64,000 nt of DNA, from assembly GCF_002899675.1 (NCBI RefSeq), contig NZ_PKUU01000004.1:124001-188000 (forward strand), in the 5' to 3' direction. Positions 18,442-28,836 of this stretch are shown here, piece after piece; positions within the stretch are counted from its first letter, which is position 1; each line of letters opens with the position of its first letter. Made by a program: the position numbers and the translations under genes. The notes under the pieces were generated by a model that saw nothing but the letters and a program-made list of their open reading frames with translations, ran no database searches and was not told the origin of the DNA. The DNA is from Clostridium sp. chh4-2. Its GTDB lineage: Bacteria > Bacillota > Clostridia > Lachnospirales > Lachnospiraceae.

Positions 18442-19906
18442 TAGACAAATCCCTTACTGCAAATTGAGGAACGCTCTTTCCCCTATATTCAATATCAAGT
18501 ATACCCAACTGTGTCTTAATGATGCCTCTCATCTTGCACGCCGGTCGCAGACAATACAAATTGAAATTATGCATCGTTATATCCTTTGGTGACCGCACAT
18601 TAGGGAACAATAGCTTGAGGTATGCGGTGCAAATTCTTTTTACCGCCTCTGTATCTCTGGTATCCGCTCCATCAGGTAATTCCACCAGCGCATCTACTAC
18701 GGCTCGATAACTTATATCCTCACGTAAATGATGCAAAATAGAGCTAAAATACTCTGAATTCAATGCCCATCCGCAAATCTTCAAGTCATCATTCATTCGA
18801 GGAATATCCCACCCTTTGATAAAGCCATGAATTCTATCAAGCAGAGCGCTTTCTTGGAAAAGTTTTGGAAGTTCTGTAAACATATTGGTATATTCATCCA
18901 TATTATCCTGATGAATATTTCCAAGGAACACAACGCCAGCGTCGGATTTTCCGTCATATCCACCTATGTTAAATGTTCCGTATTCCATGTAGCCCTGCAT
19001 AACAGAACGCATTTCATTTACATCACCAAACTGGACAAGTTTTACCTCATCTATTACCACAAAATCATTGCCAATAATAAAGCCTGGACTTCTACGCGAA
19101 GTATCATAGAACATTTTTGCTCTTGTTACTTTTCCGCCGTCGGTCAGCAGACCATATTTGCTAACATGGCCGAAGACATATGATTTCCCTGTTCCCTTAG
19201 GAGCTAATTCGATGATATTTAAACGTTTTTCAACAAACGGAAGAAGCCTGGACAACATCGCAAGTTTTTGTTCCTTGTTTTTATATCCAGGGGCATTATA
19301 ATCGATTGCACCAAGCAGGATATCGATCCATTCATCGATATCAAACTCATTTCGAACATCCTTATAATATTCAAGGTCAATTGTATACGGACAGAAATTC
19401 TTAAAATTCGTGAGCTTAATTTTACCTTTTTTGCCTTTCTTAACTTTATCTTCTTCGAACTGCTGGTCATACTCATTAGGCGCACGATATCCAAGTTCAA
19501 TCATTCCCCAGGTTTCATGTTCAGCAATCAGTTCGTCCTTCACTTGCTCCCATACGCTATCTTCGATAATAGTATCCTTATCCGTCAAGCCAAAATCAGG
19601 AAGTGTGAACGTGATTTCACTTGTCTGAATATCAATATCAACTGTTATTTTTGCTAAGATTTGAACCTTATCACGTTCAAAAATGATTTTGTCCTTAATC
19701 GCCGTCCAATCTTCTTTTCTTGGGATATATGTTTTCACAAACTCAGAAATCTGCGCTGGTTCAAAATCCCCATCTTCATTCTGAAACTCTGCGAGAAGCC
19801 AGTCTCTCATGAAGGATGGAAGACTTAATGTTGAAAAGAAATTGTTCTTTTTTAGATCTTTATATACGATCATTCCGTTGAAACAATCTCGAAACTTATC
19901 TATCAT
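18431..19906 (-). CDS. brxL: BrxL, BREX Lon-like AAA+ protein (short form)
   Basis: This 491-aa protein has the BrxL N-terminal DNA/substrate region (FRDCFNGMIVYKDL), a Walker A motif (APKGTGKS, about 235-242), Walker B (FVVIDEVKL, about 272) and the BrxL-type AAA core (GYMEYGTFNIGGYDGKSDAGVVFLGN split over residues 305-330). BrxL of type 1 BREX is about 660-690 aa and ends in a Lon-like domain. That extra C-terminal part is not visible here, and the protein stops at a clean TAA. Its ATG overlaps the pglZ stop (ATGA). It is expected to act with PglZ/BrxC on DNA to stop phage replication. Confidence 0.88.
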   Translation of the reverse strand: MIDKFRDCFNGMIVYKDLKKNNFFSTLSLPSFMRDWLLAEFQNEDGDFEPAQISEFVKTYIPRKEDWTAIKDKIIFERDKVQILAKITVDIDIQTSEITFTLPDFGLTDKDTIIEDSVWEQVKDELIAEHETWGMIELGYRAPNEYDQQFEEDKVKKGKKGKIKLTNFKNFCPYTIDLEYYKDVRNEFDIDEWIDILLGAIDYNAPGYKNKEQKLAMLSRLLPFVEKRLNIIELAPKGTGKSYVFGHVSKYGLLTDGGKVTRAKMFYDTSRRSPGFIIGNDFVVIDEVKLVQFGDVNEMRSVMQGYMEYGTFNIGGYDGKSDAGVVFLGNIHQDNMDEYTNMFTELPKLFQESALLDRIHGFIKGWDIPRMNDDLKICGWALNSEYFSSILHHLREDISYRAVVDALVELPDGADTRDTEAVKRICTAYLKLLFPNVRSPKDITMHNFNLYCLRPACKMRGIIKTQLGILDIEYRGKSVPQFAVRDLSNED

Positions 19907-22227
19907 AACTTCTTTTCTCCTCCAAACATCATATTACCAAGTTCAAACTTTTGTGATTTTTTGACTCCTTCACGCTCAAATTTGAACTTTACTCCCGTCT
20001 TAACACAATTGCTTGATACATAAATATCAGCGCTACAGTCACATGCTTTTTCAGGCTTATCCAATTCAAACCTGAACGTTTTCTTATCCGCATCCTGCTT
20101 CCCTGCATACATCTTTCCGTTAACTTTCACAGAAAGATTGTTCAGCTCATTCTTAGACCAGATAACAAGAACTGGTTGCTTTTTGTAACTGAATATCACC
20201 TTGCGTCCATCATTCATCACCTTAAATTCCCAGACAATATTATTCATTGTAATCCTGATAACAGGAACAACAACCTCCTCAAGTGTAGCGCCACCATGAG
20301 TTTCCACTGCGGAAGGTCGTGAACCATCGAATCGATCATAGCTAGCCAAAATGCAAAGTCCACCTTCATGAATTGCATGTGAAAGCTTTTTGGTTGATTC
20401 ATTGTCCTCGCAAACCCGTCCCCCGTGAGTTCCAGTCCGTTTTGATTCAATAGGCAAAACAGACTTTTTAATAACTGCCAATCGGCTCGCTCCATGATCA
20501 GAAATGATATAAGCCTGATCGTACTTATTCGAAGAGAGTTTTGTGTAAATATTAGCAACCACCTTCTCGATTTCTGCAAGTTCATCAATCAAATGAATTG
20601 GATATTCTGATTTTTCAAAATTATAGTCGCCAATTGCTTCGTGCTTATCTTTGTCAATTTTCTTAATGAAGTCCACTATTTCAGCATCGCACGCTTTAAA
20701 TGCATCAACGAACTCCTTGTTTGCTGATGTAATAGAAGGAAGATTGCATTTTCCAACTTTAGCTTCAGCAAACAAACCTTTCGCAGCACATTTTTGCAGA
20801 ATATAGTTAAGGAATTCCACCCCTAATGCATCTACGAAATATAGAATAGAATTATGCTTATCTGCATCACTGACAATTTCTGTCCTAGCCGGAAGTTCTA
20901 CAAAGTGTTGTTCTTCAGCCTCAGTATTGACAAATTTCTCAAACTCTGGATATATCACATTCCGAAGTTTTTGCATTGTATATTGTGAAAAGTAGTAATC
21001 CAACAAATCATTACCGAAATAAAAAGGACTGACATAATTATAGAAGTCAAGGAAATTACTCCTAAGCACTTTCAGTAACGTTTCATCATCATAATCGGCC
21101 TGGTATGTTCCTATAATTTTAATCGCCTTTTCCTTCTCCATCTTGGTCAAATCTGAAAGATAGTACAGTGCATCCTTTCCCTTCTGATCCACGAACTCAC
21201 AATAATCTGCAACTTCCTCTTCCGGGATATTTAACCTGTATCTCAGAGACTTCCACTGTTTATATATCTGAGAAAAAGCTTTTCCATTCTGAGGATAGTT
21301 CAAAATCGCCCTTATCAAATTACGCATAACTTCGGTATGCTTATTGGAAAACGAAACCGCATCTTGTATAATTTGGTTCTTTGCATCTGGAAAGACCTTC
21401 ATCGCTATAAACAGTAACCACTGCATTCTGTCCTCATAGGTATACCATTCTTGCAGCGTATATTCATAGTTATTTGTATTACTAAAATGTGCTATTACTA
21501 TTGCTCGGAACGAGGCCTTGTTTTCACTAAGATTTAATAGATATTTCCAATAGAACCCTTCTGCTTCATCATATTTAAATCCCTCAAGCTCTGGGTATTT
21601 ATTCTGAAGTATCCGCAGAGGTGTATCCATTGTTGCAATGGCATACTGTCCATTGGCAAAAACAGCCGCCTTTTTAGCTGTCCGAATGTATATTTCTGAC
21701 TGAACAGCACTTTCAATCGCCACAGGAAGAAACTCCACGCCTTCCACGACATTCGCTGAATCAAAAGAAAATTCCGGAGCCACAAATGTGATATGTGGTT
21801 TTACAGAATCAACTGTAGAATCAACTGCAACAATGCGCTTAGCTACTCTTAAATCCTTTTGTATTATCTTTTTTAGGATATCACCACAATGAAAGCATAC
21901 AATAACTGCTTTCTTTGCAATGCTCATATTGCAAAGTGTCTGCATGGTCTTTTGAAGCTCTGATCCACTAATCAGCTTAAGATAGGTGGTTAATTCAAAT
22001 ACAAACATATTGCCAGATGCGTGTTTTATGTCATCAATGACACCCATCACATTAGGCAGGCTATCTTTCTTAGCAAAATCAGCAATATGAACGATTTTAT
22101 TATCACCCACTCTGTAATAGTCTAGGATTTCCATTTTTTGCGTAGCATTCTCCACATTCACAAAGAGCGGGTATGTTGTATTCTCATCCTGCAGATAATT
22201 ATTGATTCTTTCAATACAATCGTTCAT
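19903..22227 (-). CDS. pglZ: PglZ, BREX-4 type phosphatase-domain protein
   Basis: This 774-aa protein has a long helical N-terminal region and a C-terminal PglZ domain of the alkaline phosphatase superfamily. The nucleophile-region motif is YFVDALGVEFLN (about 456) and the metal-site motif ISDHGASRLAVI (about 565), followed by HGGATLEEVVVPV. PglZ is the hallmark gene of every BREX type. It starts at the ATG of 22227 with AAAGGTG 6 nt upstream; a GTG three codons earlier is less well placed. The gene begins 15 nt after the brxC stop and overlaps brxL by 4 nt. Confidence 0.9.
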   Translation of the reverse strand: MNDCIERINNYLQDENTTYPLFVNVENATQKMEILDYYRVGDNKIVHIADFAKKDSLPNVMGVIDDIKHASGNMFVFELTTYLKLISGSELQKTMQTLCNMSIAKKAVIVCFHCGDILKKIIQKDLRVAKRIVAVDSTVDSVKPHITFVAPEFSFDSANVVEGVEFLPVAIESAVQSEIYIRTAKKAAVFANGQYAIATMDTPLRILQNKYPELEGFKYDEAEGFYWKYLLNLSENKASFRAIVIAHFSNTNNYEYTLQEWYTYEDRMQWLLFIAMKVFPDAKNQIIQDAVSFSNKHTEVMRNLIRAILNYPQNGKAFSQIYKQWKSLRYRLNIPEEEVADYCEFVDQKGKDALYYLSDLTKMEKEKAIKIIGTYQADYDDETLLKVLRSNFLDFYNYVSPFYFGNDLLDYYFSQYTMQKLRNVIYPEFEKFVNTEAEEQHFVELPARTEIVSDADKHNSILYFVDALGVEFLNYILQKCAAKGLFAEAKVGKCNLPSITSANKEFVDAFKACDAEIVDFIKKIDKDKHEAIGDYNFEKSEYPIHLIDELAEIEKVVANIYTKLSSNKYDQAYIISDHGASRLAVIKKSVLPIESKRTGTHGGRVCEDNESTKKLSHAIHEGGLCILASYDRFDGSRPSAVETHGGATLEEVVVPVIRITMNNIVWEFKVMNDGRKVIFSYKKQPVLVIWSKNELNNLSVKVNGKMYAGKQDADKKTFRFELDKPEKACDCSADIYVSSNCVKTGVKFKFEREGVKKSQKFELGNMMFGGEKKL

Positions 22228-22242
22228 CGCTGTCACCTTTCG

Positions 22243-25200
22243 TTACTTTCGGTCCGCATCTTTGATAATACTAAGGCCAACCGATATGTCATCCTGAATA
22301 AGTTTTTTCAAATATTCCTTTAACATGTTAATATCATCCATTGCATCAACAATATTGGTCGCAATAACACTGCCCTCAGTATCGTATCTGGCAGAAGCAT
22401 ATTCCTTTATAAGCTTTTCAACCATCGGATTTGAATACCAATCATGAGGCTGTGCTGTTGCACGTTCTTTCAAATACTTCCTAACTTCATCGGCTTTAAG
22501 TAAAACCGCATACTCTTTAAGGATTTTCCTGTTGAAGGCATCATCAATTTTTTTCGAATCCTCCAAAGCTTCATAAAATGTTGCAGATTCAAGGAAGCTA
22601 ATAGCTTTTTCGGTTTCGCTATCTTCCGGATGCACACGCGAAAGCGTCAAAAACGCCTGACAAGCCGCATCATAGTCCTGTGCGTCGACCATGCATATGA
22701 TAGGTGTTAAATTGATCTTAGACCACTCTTCTGGTGATTCGGTTCCGGTTCTAGCCCTCCACAAATTTTTAAGTTTGATTTTTCCTAACGTGCTTTTAAA
22801 GTCTTTCACCGACTTTTCAATTATCTGAAAATATTGTGCTTTTTCTTTGGTGAATATGTCTCCGGTAGGCAGTTTTATGAATAAATTGTTCTGCTCTTCT
22901 GTGTCAAACTCATTCACATAAAAGCTACAGACCTTAACAAAAAGATTAAACTGTCCTTTATAATACTCATCAAAAAGGTCGCCCTTGTCCTGTAGCACTT
23001 TTAGGAATGATGCTTTCTGTGAATCAAGAAGGGATCCTTGCTGCTTCAAGTCGTACAAAGCCTTGGCAAGCGGTTCAACATCTCCAAGATAATTTTTAGA
23101 GGCTTCATATGACACTCTGATATTTCCGCATTTAGACTTCCAACCATCCAATGCCTCTCTAAGTGTTTTTGCCTTTCCAATAAGCCGGTTGCTCTCTGCT
23201 ATGATAGAATATTCCACTATAACTTCAGAAATCTTCGTGTCAGCAGTTTCTTTAATCCATACCCAGTTAGCTGAATCTGCATCAAATTTTTTCTTTACTT
23301 CATTAAGGAACTGGCCGTCATCCTCAATTTGCCCTGCCAACTGAACAAGTTCGCCATCATTGTATTCAGCCAAATAATTAGTCATGCCAGCCCGACACAT
23401 ATCCTTTGTAAAAAGATACGGTAAATCTTGAATCAGAGTCAGGTTATTCTTGTAAAGAGTACCGATTTCTTTAGCTATATCCGATTCCGTTTTTCCCATA
23501 TTACCATTGTTTGCTAAACCAGAATAAAGCTGAATCACATCAGCTACAACTGATTCGCTGGAAGCTAATGTAACATCACTAAGGCAGTATTCCACACACC
23601 AAATAGGGAACGTCAGCTCCTTCATTCGGTTGCGGATATAATTTCTGGTATTAGGAATATTTGTGCACTGTTCAGGGCTAATTCCAAAGGCAGCGCAAGT
23701 CAATTCATTAAACTTACGGATTTCCTCCGTCATTGTGACAATGTACTTCTCACGATATTTTGTATCCTGACCAGCAGCATACTTAATTACCCATTCGACC
23801 ATCGCCTGCAGGTTTGCCAGATTCATCTCTCCACCTGCTATACCATCATCATATCCGTACTTATCTCCAACATAATCCTTTAAAACAAATCCCAGAAGAA
23901 ACGCTGTCAGATTACACGGCATGAAACCGAATGGCGCTTCGGTCAATTTGTTGTAGATTGTAGAAATAGCCACTCTATCACTCTTATCAAATTCTTCAGC
24001 CATAATCTTCTCTACACATGTCTTAATCTGGGAAATATGTAAATGCGTCTTTTCTTCCCAATAGCGGTATTCTGCAGGCATTCCCCATGCGCCCTCTAAT
24101 GCCTTCTCAAGTTTTTTCTTCTGTTGAGGTGCATTATAAGGGCCTTCGGTCTTTCCATTTACCGCGGACTTTACGCCCTGCTTCAATGCGCTAATAATAT
24201 AAACACCATCTATTAGATCATAATTCACCTCTGGCGCTTGCGGATAAATATCTCTGATGATGGTATACAAGCCGGAATACAAATCATCAAGATTGCTTCT
24301 TCGTTCACGCTTAACAGTACCGTTAGCTGCCAGTCGGCAGATATAAAAAGCGCCACTATCCTGCATCGTCTGCTTCCAATCTGCTATAACTTCAGAAGCT
24401 TTCTGCGAATAGTTCTGACTCTGAGTATTATCGTTCTTATCGAATGATTCGCTCTGAACCATATAATCAATGAAGGTGTTCCACTTGTCGTTGCCAAAAG
24501 GAGTCGCACCTGTATCGACAATGATCAAATTCAGTTCCTCATTTTTGGGTTCTTTCAAGCATTTGTCGATTTCGGCTACTATTGCTCTGCTTTCTTCGTC
24601 ATTCTTCGAATATACGCATAGACAATTAAAGCTGCACTTTCGATAAGCCTGCTTTTTAAACTTCGTGATGCAACCGGGTATAGTGTCCAATGTTGCAGAC
24701 ATAAAGTTATAGCGAAGTTTCAATGCCCCCGGCCATGATAATGGATCACTAAACTTAGGATCTTCAATCAATTTTGCCGTTGACCATTTTGCTTCAACAT
24801 CTTCCCGACTAACCGTGGAAGTAGCAATCAACTGCACAATGTAAACTGTTTTCCCCTGAATCGTTTTTGGAAAAAGAATATCCATTTTGCAAAGCGTTTC
24901 TGCAATACTGGACGCGCTATTACCGATGGGAGTTCCTTCAAATGCCAGATTCAAATTCTTATCTGTTGCAAAGAAACACTCTACCGCATCACCATTCATA
25001 TAGGAAATAGCCTGCATAAGAAGAACGGTTTTCAAAATTTTGGTCTGATCATCATCCAGCTTATAGCTCTTCGATTTACTGATAGAACTAAGAATATTTC
25101 TAATCTCTTGACGCAGATAACGGCCTTCATCTTGATAAAAATATTCCCAAAGCATATCTATTGTCACAAACGGATTACCAGTATAAGGTCCATAAGTATC

Positions 25201-26490
25201 TATGTACCACTGGAAATCTTTCAATTTCACACCGGCATCATTTTTAATATATTCAAACATGCTTCTGGTGTTCTCCTGAAAAGACGATGCAATATATTTC
25301 AAGATAAGTGCAGCGTATGGATGAATGGGCAGGATATTCATCATATCCTCATCAGCAATATCCTCATCTGTCAGCCGATTAAGCTTATCCATGACAAGTT
25401 TTCTACTGTTAGCTGTATCAAAAAACTGGGTTTCGCAAATCTCTTTCCATTCTTCCGCAATCTGCTCATCATCATTTTTTTGAAGTGCATGCCCAATCAG
25501 CTTGAACGCAATATTATCAGGGAGATCAATAACCGATGTAGGCTTTACAAAGCGATTAATCAGTTTTTTATCACTTCCACCTTCTTTGGCCACGACATCT
25601 TCACTAACACCAGTATGCGTCACAACAAGGAGACAGAAATTATTTGTCTCAGTTACCTCCATAATTTCCTGAAATCCCGTCAGATCATGGATATGATTCT
25701 CGAAATACTTTGTAAACTCATCCCAAATAAAGAACAAGCTCTGCAGATTATTTCCTTTAATAATATCTTTCAGCCATTTGATAAAAATTTTGACATCGAG
25801 TTTCATCGGATCAATGCCATTCTCCTTGCCAACCTTGGCAATCTTTCCCATGAGCATGGTCAAGGCTTCACCGGTATAGGTATTTAATCCATCAATAACG
25901 TCATCGACCGTCTGTCCAATAAATCGGCTGTCCTCAGAAATGATTGAATTGAAATATATCTTATTACGATTTATAGAAAGCCAATTTAAAGCAGCATCCT
26001 TTAAAGACGCCTGTCCAGTATACTCACAGCCATCATTCTTTAATTCCTTGAGAATGCTCTGCTGCATAATTGAACATAGATCAGCATCACCATCTATCGA
26101 TGAGGTCCCGTAGCAGTGAACAGTTACAATCTTCTTAATTTCACCGCTATCATCCTTGCGCTCCTTAATAGCACAGAAACGCTTTTTAAGAGTCTTATCA
26201 AGGTTATATCTGTCAAAATACGCTTCCGTTGCTTCTTTATCTGCCTTCAAAAGGCTATCGAGAGCCAATGCTGCATATGACTTACCTGTTCCGTATCCGC
26301 CCTCGACCCAGATACCCAAAGGTTGCTTTCTTTCAATAACATTAGCCGCTGTCTCAAGCAAATTCACAAATGTAGGATGCGGATAAAAATCTCGCCAATC
26401 CACATTGCCTTTTCTAATCAGTTCATCCGTAACACAAGGATAATACTGTTTCTTAATATTAAAGTACTTTCTATAGGTACTGGTCGCCAT
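22243..26490 (-). CDS. brxC: BrxC, large BREX P-loop ATPase
   Basis: This is a 1415-aa AAA+/STAND-like ATPase. The Walker A motif is GGYGTGKS at about 64-71 and Walker B is LFFIWDEFTKYF at about 250. The rest is a long helical body, as in BrxC/PglY. The size fits the family (about 1,200-1,400 aa). The ATG at 26490 has GGGGGTG 5 nt upstream; a GTG two codons earlier lacks spacing. It lies 14 nt after brxP and 15 nt before pglZ, in the same operon. It is thought to be part of the DNA-bound BREX complex, coupling ATP hydrolysis to modification or exclusion. Confidence 0.88.
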   Translation of the reverse strand: MATSTYRKYFNIKKQYYPCVTDELIRKGNVDWRDFYPHPTFVNLLETAANVIERKQPLGIWVEGGYGTGKSYAALALDSLLKADKEATEAYFDRYNLDKTLKKRFCAIKERKDDSGEIKKIVTVHCYGTSSIDGDADLCSIMQQSILKELKNDGCEYTGQASLKDAALNWLSINRNKIYFNSIISEDSRFIGQTVDDVIDGLNTYTGEALTMLMGKIAKVGKENGIDPMKLDVKIFIKWLKDIIKGNNLQSLFFIWDEFTKYFENHIHDLTGFQEIMEVTETNNFCLLVVTHTGVSEDVVAKEGGSDKKLINRFVKPTSVIDLPDNIAFKLIGHALQKNDDEQIAEEWKEICETQFFDTANSRKLVMDKLNRLTDEDIADEDMMNILPIHPYAALILKYIASSFQENTRSMFEYIKNDAGVKLKDFQWYIDTYGPYTGNPFVTIDMLWEYFYQDEGRYLRQEIRNILSSISKSKSYKLDDDQTKILKTVLLMQAISYMNGDAVECFFATDKNLNLAFEGTPIGNSASSIAETLCKMDILFPKTIQGKTVYIVQLIATSTVSREDVEAKWSTAKLIEDPKFSDPLSWPGALKLRYNFMSATLDTIPGCITKFKKQAYRKCSFNCLCVYSKNDEESRAIVAEIDKCLKEPKNEELNLIIVDTGATPFGNDKWNTFIDYMVQSESFDKNDNTQSQNYSQKASEVIADWKQTMQDSGAFYICRLAANGTVKRERRSNLDDLYSGLYTIIRDIYPQAPEVNYDLIDGVYIISALKQGVKSAVNGKTEGPYNAPQQKKKLEKALEGAWGMPAEYRYWEEKTHLHISQIKTCVEKIMAEEFDKSDRVAISTIYNKLTEAPFGFMPCNLTAFLLGFVLKDYVGDKYGYDDGIAGGEMNLANLQAMVEWVIKYAAGQDTKYREKYIVTMTEEIRKFNELTCAAFGISPEQCTNIPNTRNYIRNRMKELTFPIWCVEYCLSDVTLASSESVVADVIQLYSGLANNGNMGKTESDIAKEIGTLYKNNLTLIQDLPYLFTKDMCRAGMTNYLAEYNDGELVQLAGQIEDDGQFLNEVKKKFDADSANWVWIKETADTKISEVIVEYSIIAESNRLIGKAKTLREALDGWKSKCGNIRVSYEASKNYLGDVEPLAKALYDLKQQGSLLDSQKASFLKVLQDKGDLFDEYYKGQFNLFVKVCSFYVNEFDTEEQNNLFIKLPTGDIFTKEKAQYFQIIEKSVKDFKSTLGKIKLKNLWRARTGTESPEEWSKINLTPIICMVDAQDYDAACQAFLTLSRVHPEDSETEKAISFLESATFYEALEDSKKIDDAFNRKILKEYAVLLKADEVRKYLKERATAQPHDWYSNPMVEKLIKEYASARYDTEGSVIATNIVDAMDDINMLKEYLKKLIQDDISVGLSIIKDADRK

Positions 26491-26504
26491 GTCCACACCC
26501 CCAC

Positions 26505-28826
26505 TTAAAATAATTCAAGAACGTCCTCTGATGATTTTTCGCTTTTTAGGTAAATATTATCTAAGTCAATAGTAAATGACACTGTAATGAATTCCGAGTA
26601 ATTAGCAGCCAGACCATTCAACAGCCTAACCATTGTATCCCGATTCAAGCCGAAAATCTGCGTAGGGCTGATGCCATCGCTATCAACGTCATGATCAAGC
26701 AAACGGCTAAGTGTAAAATTATAATATCCTCCACACATTTCGGCAAACTTGTACAAAGAATACAAAATCACCACTGGATCCGGATTGTTCCATGCTGTTC
26801 TATACACTGCAACCAGCTTATTCTTCTCCCTTTTCCCAGTCCCCATGCCTATATTTCCAAAATGAAGGGCCGTAAATCTATTAAAGCAACTCCATATGTC
26901 TTTTGCCCATGTTTCTTTGGCACCAGCATCCTGTAACATGGCAATGGTATAATCCTTTGGATAATCTGTATAAAACTCCAAATTTCGCACGAACCACCTA
27001 AGCTGTGGTGAATAGACAGCATTCGCAAGCATGATTCCCCAAGCCGACAGATTACTCAGTCCAAGATTCTTTACCACCCTTGCGACTGGCGAAAAATGAT
27101 TGTTAATAATCATATTGCTATCACGTAGAAACCGTTTAAAGAAGCTATACATCTGCGATCCAAGAGAATGATTATCATCGAATTCGTCTTCATATTTCAG
27201 GAACTGTTCAAACCACTCTACTTTGGGTGCAAAATGGGAGTAACTGTTCAAACTCATATCTTTCATATTTCCTGTTTCTCCTTTTGGCATCTCAATTGAA
27301 TTGTAGACTAAACATCCTTTTAAAGCTTTATGGCAGTCCGAACAATGTTTGCATTTATCACTAATATGGACTGTCCCATTTTCCATGGTCAAGCATCCAT
27401 TATGACAATCAGCTTCGCATTCATGGCATCCTATACATTGAGTTGCTTTTTTAAATACATTTTTAAAAAATTTTATAAATAGCGGATCTCTTTTAGCTAT
27501 TTCATTGGCAATTGAAACCGTAACACTATCAACACTTTCAATCACTTCAAAACAATAACATTTGCCTCGATGTATAATGTTATAGCTACCATTGTCTTCT
27601 TGAAGAACACCAACCGTTTTCATCCATATCTTCCAATCCGTATTGGGATTATTAAGCTGAATGATAATATTATTCTTCTCTATGTGGTCTGAGTATTTAG
27701 GGAGAAAGTGCAAATCCCTACCGTTTTTTCTTGCTTTCCAACCGCCGTTCTCAATAAACTCTTTTAGGCGTTCATCGGACTGGAAATTCTGCCTATAATG
27801 GTCTTCTATTTTTGAGACTAGTGCATCAAACTCATCACAATAACAAGCTCTTGCCATATACTCATTTCGTTCTGATGCTCCTGGACACACTAGGCACCCT
27901 GCTCGTCTGTTTCCTTTTTTATAAGCCTCGTTAAGGATTAGCTTCCTAGTAAATATATATAAATAAAGTTCTGCAGAATTCCATTCTAATATTGGATTGC
28001 AACTCCATTGTCCCTTGTGTTTTTCACCCAGACTGACATAGTCATATTCACTCCTTGAAATACTTTCACTTCCTCTAACCCCGACAAAGGCCATTCCTGT
28101 AAAGTCCTCTTTCTCAGTAACTTTTCGAAGCATCAGTATTTGTGGGGAGGTTTTATGAACACTACAGCACCATCGAATAACCGTAGCCGGTGGGCCGAAT
28201 TGGCTCCATGTATATTCAGGATTAAATTCGGATTTTGCCCTCAAGAAATCAATGTTTTGTGCCCCACACCATTCCTCAATATTATTTGCTGTTTCATAAG
28301 TATCTGGGAACTCCATCCCTGTATCGCCAAATAAAACTTTAAAATCATTATGTGGCAACGCTCTCGATACCAAATCCAGTGTAACAACACTGTCCTTACC
28401 TCCACTAAAAGCAACATAGAAAACATCTACCTTATTACGAAATTCCATAAAATAATTGTAGATTTTCTTTATTGTCTCCTGTGCAAGGCTTTCCATAATC
28501 TCGCGATTTTTTTCAACCATAACTGGAATATCTACAAATCGCAGGTAATCGCCATCTGGTTCCGGATCATCTATCAAAATAATTTCTGGCCTCTTGTATA
28601 AAGAGCCACCTTTTGTTTTTGCAACCAGCCGCCCGCGATAATAATAATTATTTGCTTCAGCCCACATATATGGAAAAACATCACTTTTGTCATATTTCCA
28701 GTACTGATCAAAGCCAAGAATATCCAATTCTTTGTAGTAAACCGGCCTAGGCTCCTTGCTAAAAGAAAGCGGCGTATTATTCAGTTTATATCCGCCAGTT
28801 TCCACATCCCATTCATATGAATACAT
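26505..28826 (-). CDS. brxP: BrxP, PAPS-reductase/ATP-pyrophosphatase family BREX-4 protein with ferredoxin cysteines
   Basis: This 773-aa protein contains the PP-loop SGGKDS at residues 141-146, the CC pair at 220-221 and GCLVCP at 310-315, all typical of the DndC/SspD-like PAPS-reductase branch. It then has two four-cysteine sets, 464/467/470/474 (C-x2-C-x2-C-x3-C) and 492/495/498/505, which look like a 2[4Fe-4S] ferredoxin module. A C-terminal domain of about 260 residues is unrecognised. BrxP is the diagnostic gene of BREX type 4. DndC-type enzymes adenylate DNA phosphate before sulfur insertion, so a sulfur-based DNA mark is the natural guess. It starts 10 nt after the 790-aa gene. Confidence 0.88.
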   Translation of the reverse strand: MYSYEWDVETGGYKLNNTPLSFSKEPRPVYYKELDILGFDQYWKYDKSDVFPYMWAEANNYYYRGRLVAKTKGGSLYKRPEIILIDDPEPDGDYLRFVDIPVMVEKNREIMESLAQETIKKIYNYFMEFRNKVDVFYVAFSGGKDSVVTLDLVSRALPHNDFKVLFGDTGMEFPDTYETANNIEEWCGAQNIDFLRAKSEFNPEYTWSQFGPPATVIRWCCSVHKTSPQILMLRKVTEKEDFTGMAFVGVRGSESISRSEYDYVSLGEKHKGQWSCNPILEWNSAELYLYIFTRKLILNEAYKKGNRRAGCLVCPGASERNEYMARACYCDEFDALVSKIEDHYRQNFQSDERLKEFIENGGWKARKNGRDLHFLPKYSDHIEKNNIIIQLNNPNTDWKIWMKTVGVLQEDNGSYNIIHRGKCYCFEVIESVDSVTVSIANEIAKRDPLFIKFFKNVFKKATQCIGCHECEADCHNGCLTMENGTVHISDKCKHCSDCHKALKGCLVYNSIEMPKGETGNMKDMSLNSYSHFAPKVEWFEQFLKYEDEFDDNHSLGSQMYSFFKRFLRDSNMIINNHFSPVARVVKNLGLSNLSAWGIMLANAVYSPQLRWFVRNLEFYTDYPKDYTIAMLQDAGAKETWAKDIWSCFNRFTALHFGNIGMGTGKREKNKLVAVYRTAWNNPDPVVILYSLYKFAEMCGGYYNFTLSRLLDHDVDSDGISPTQIFGLNRDTMVRLLNGLAANYSEFITVSFTIDLDNIYLKSEKSSEDVLELF

Positions 28827-28836
28827 TACTTATACC

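Noticed and set aside
25108-25887. 259-aa plus-strand open frame inside brxC
   Set aside because: A reverse-strand shadow of brxC without ribosome binding site or family resemblance.
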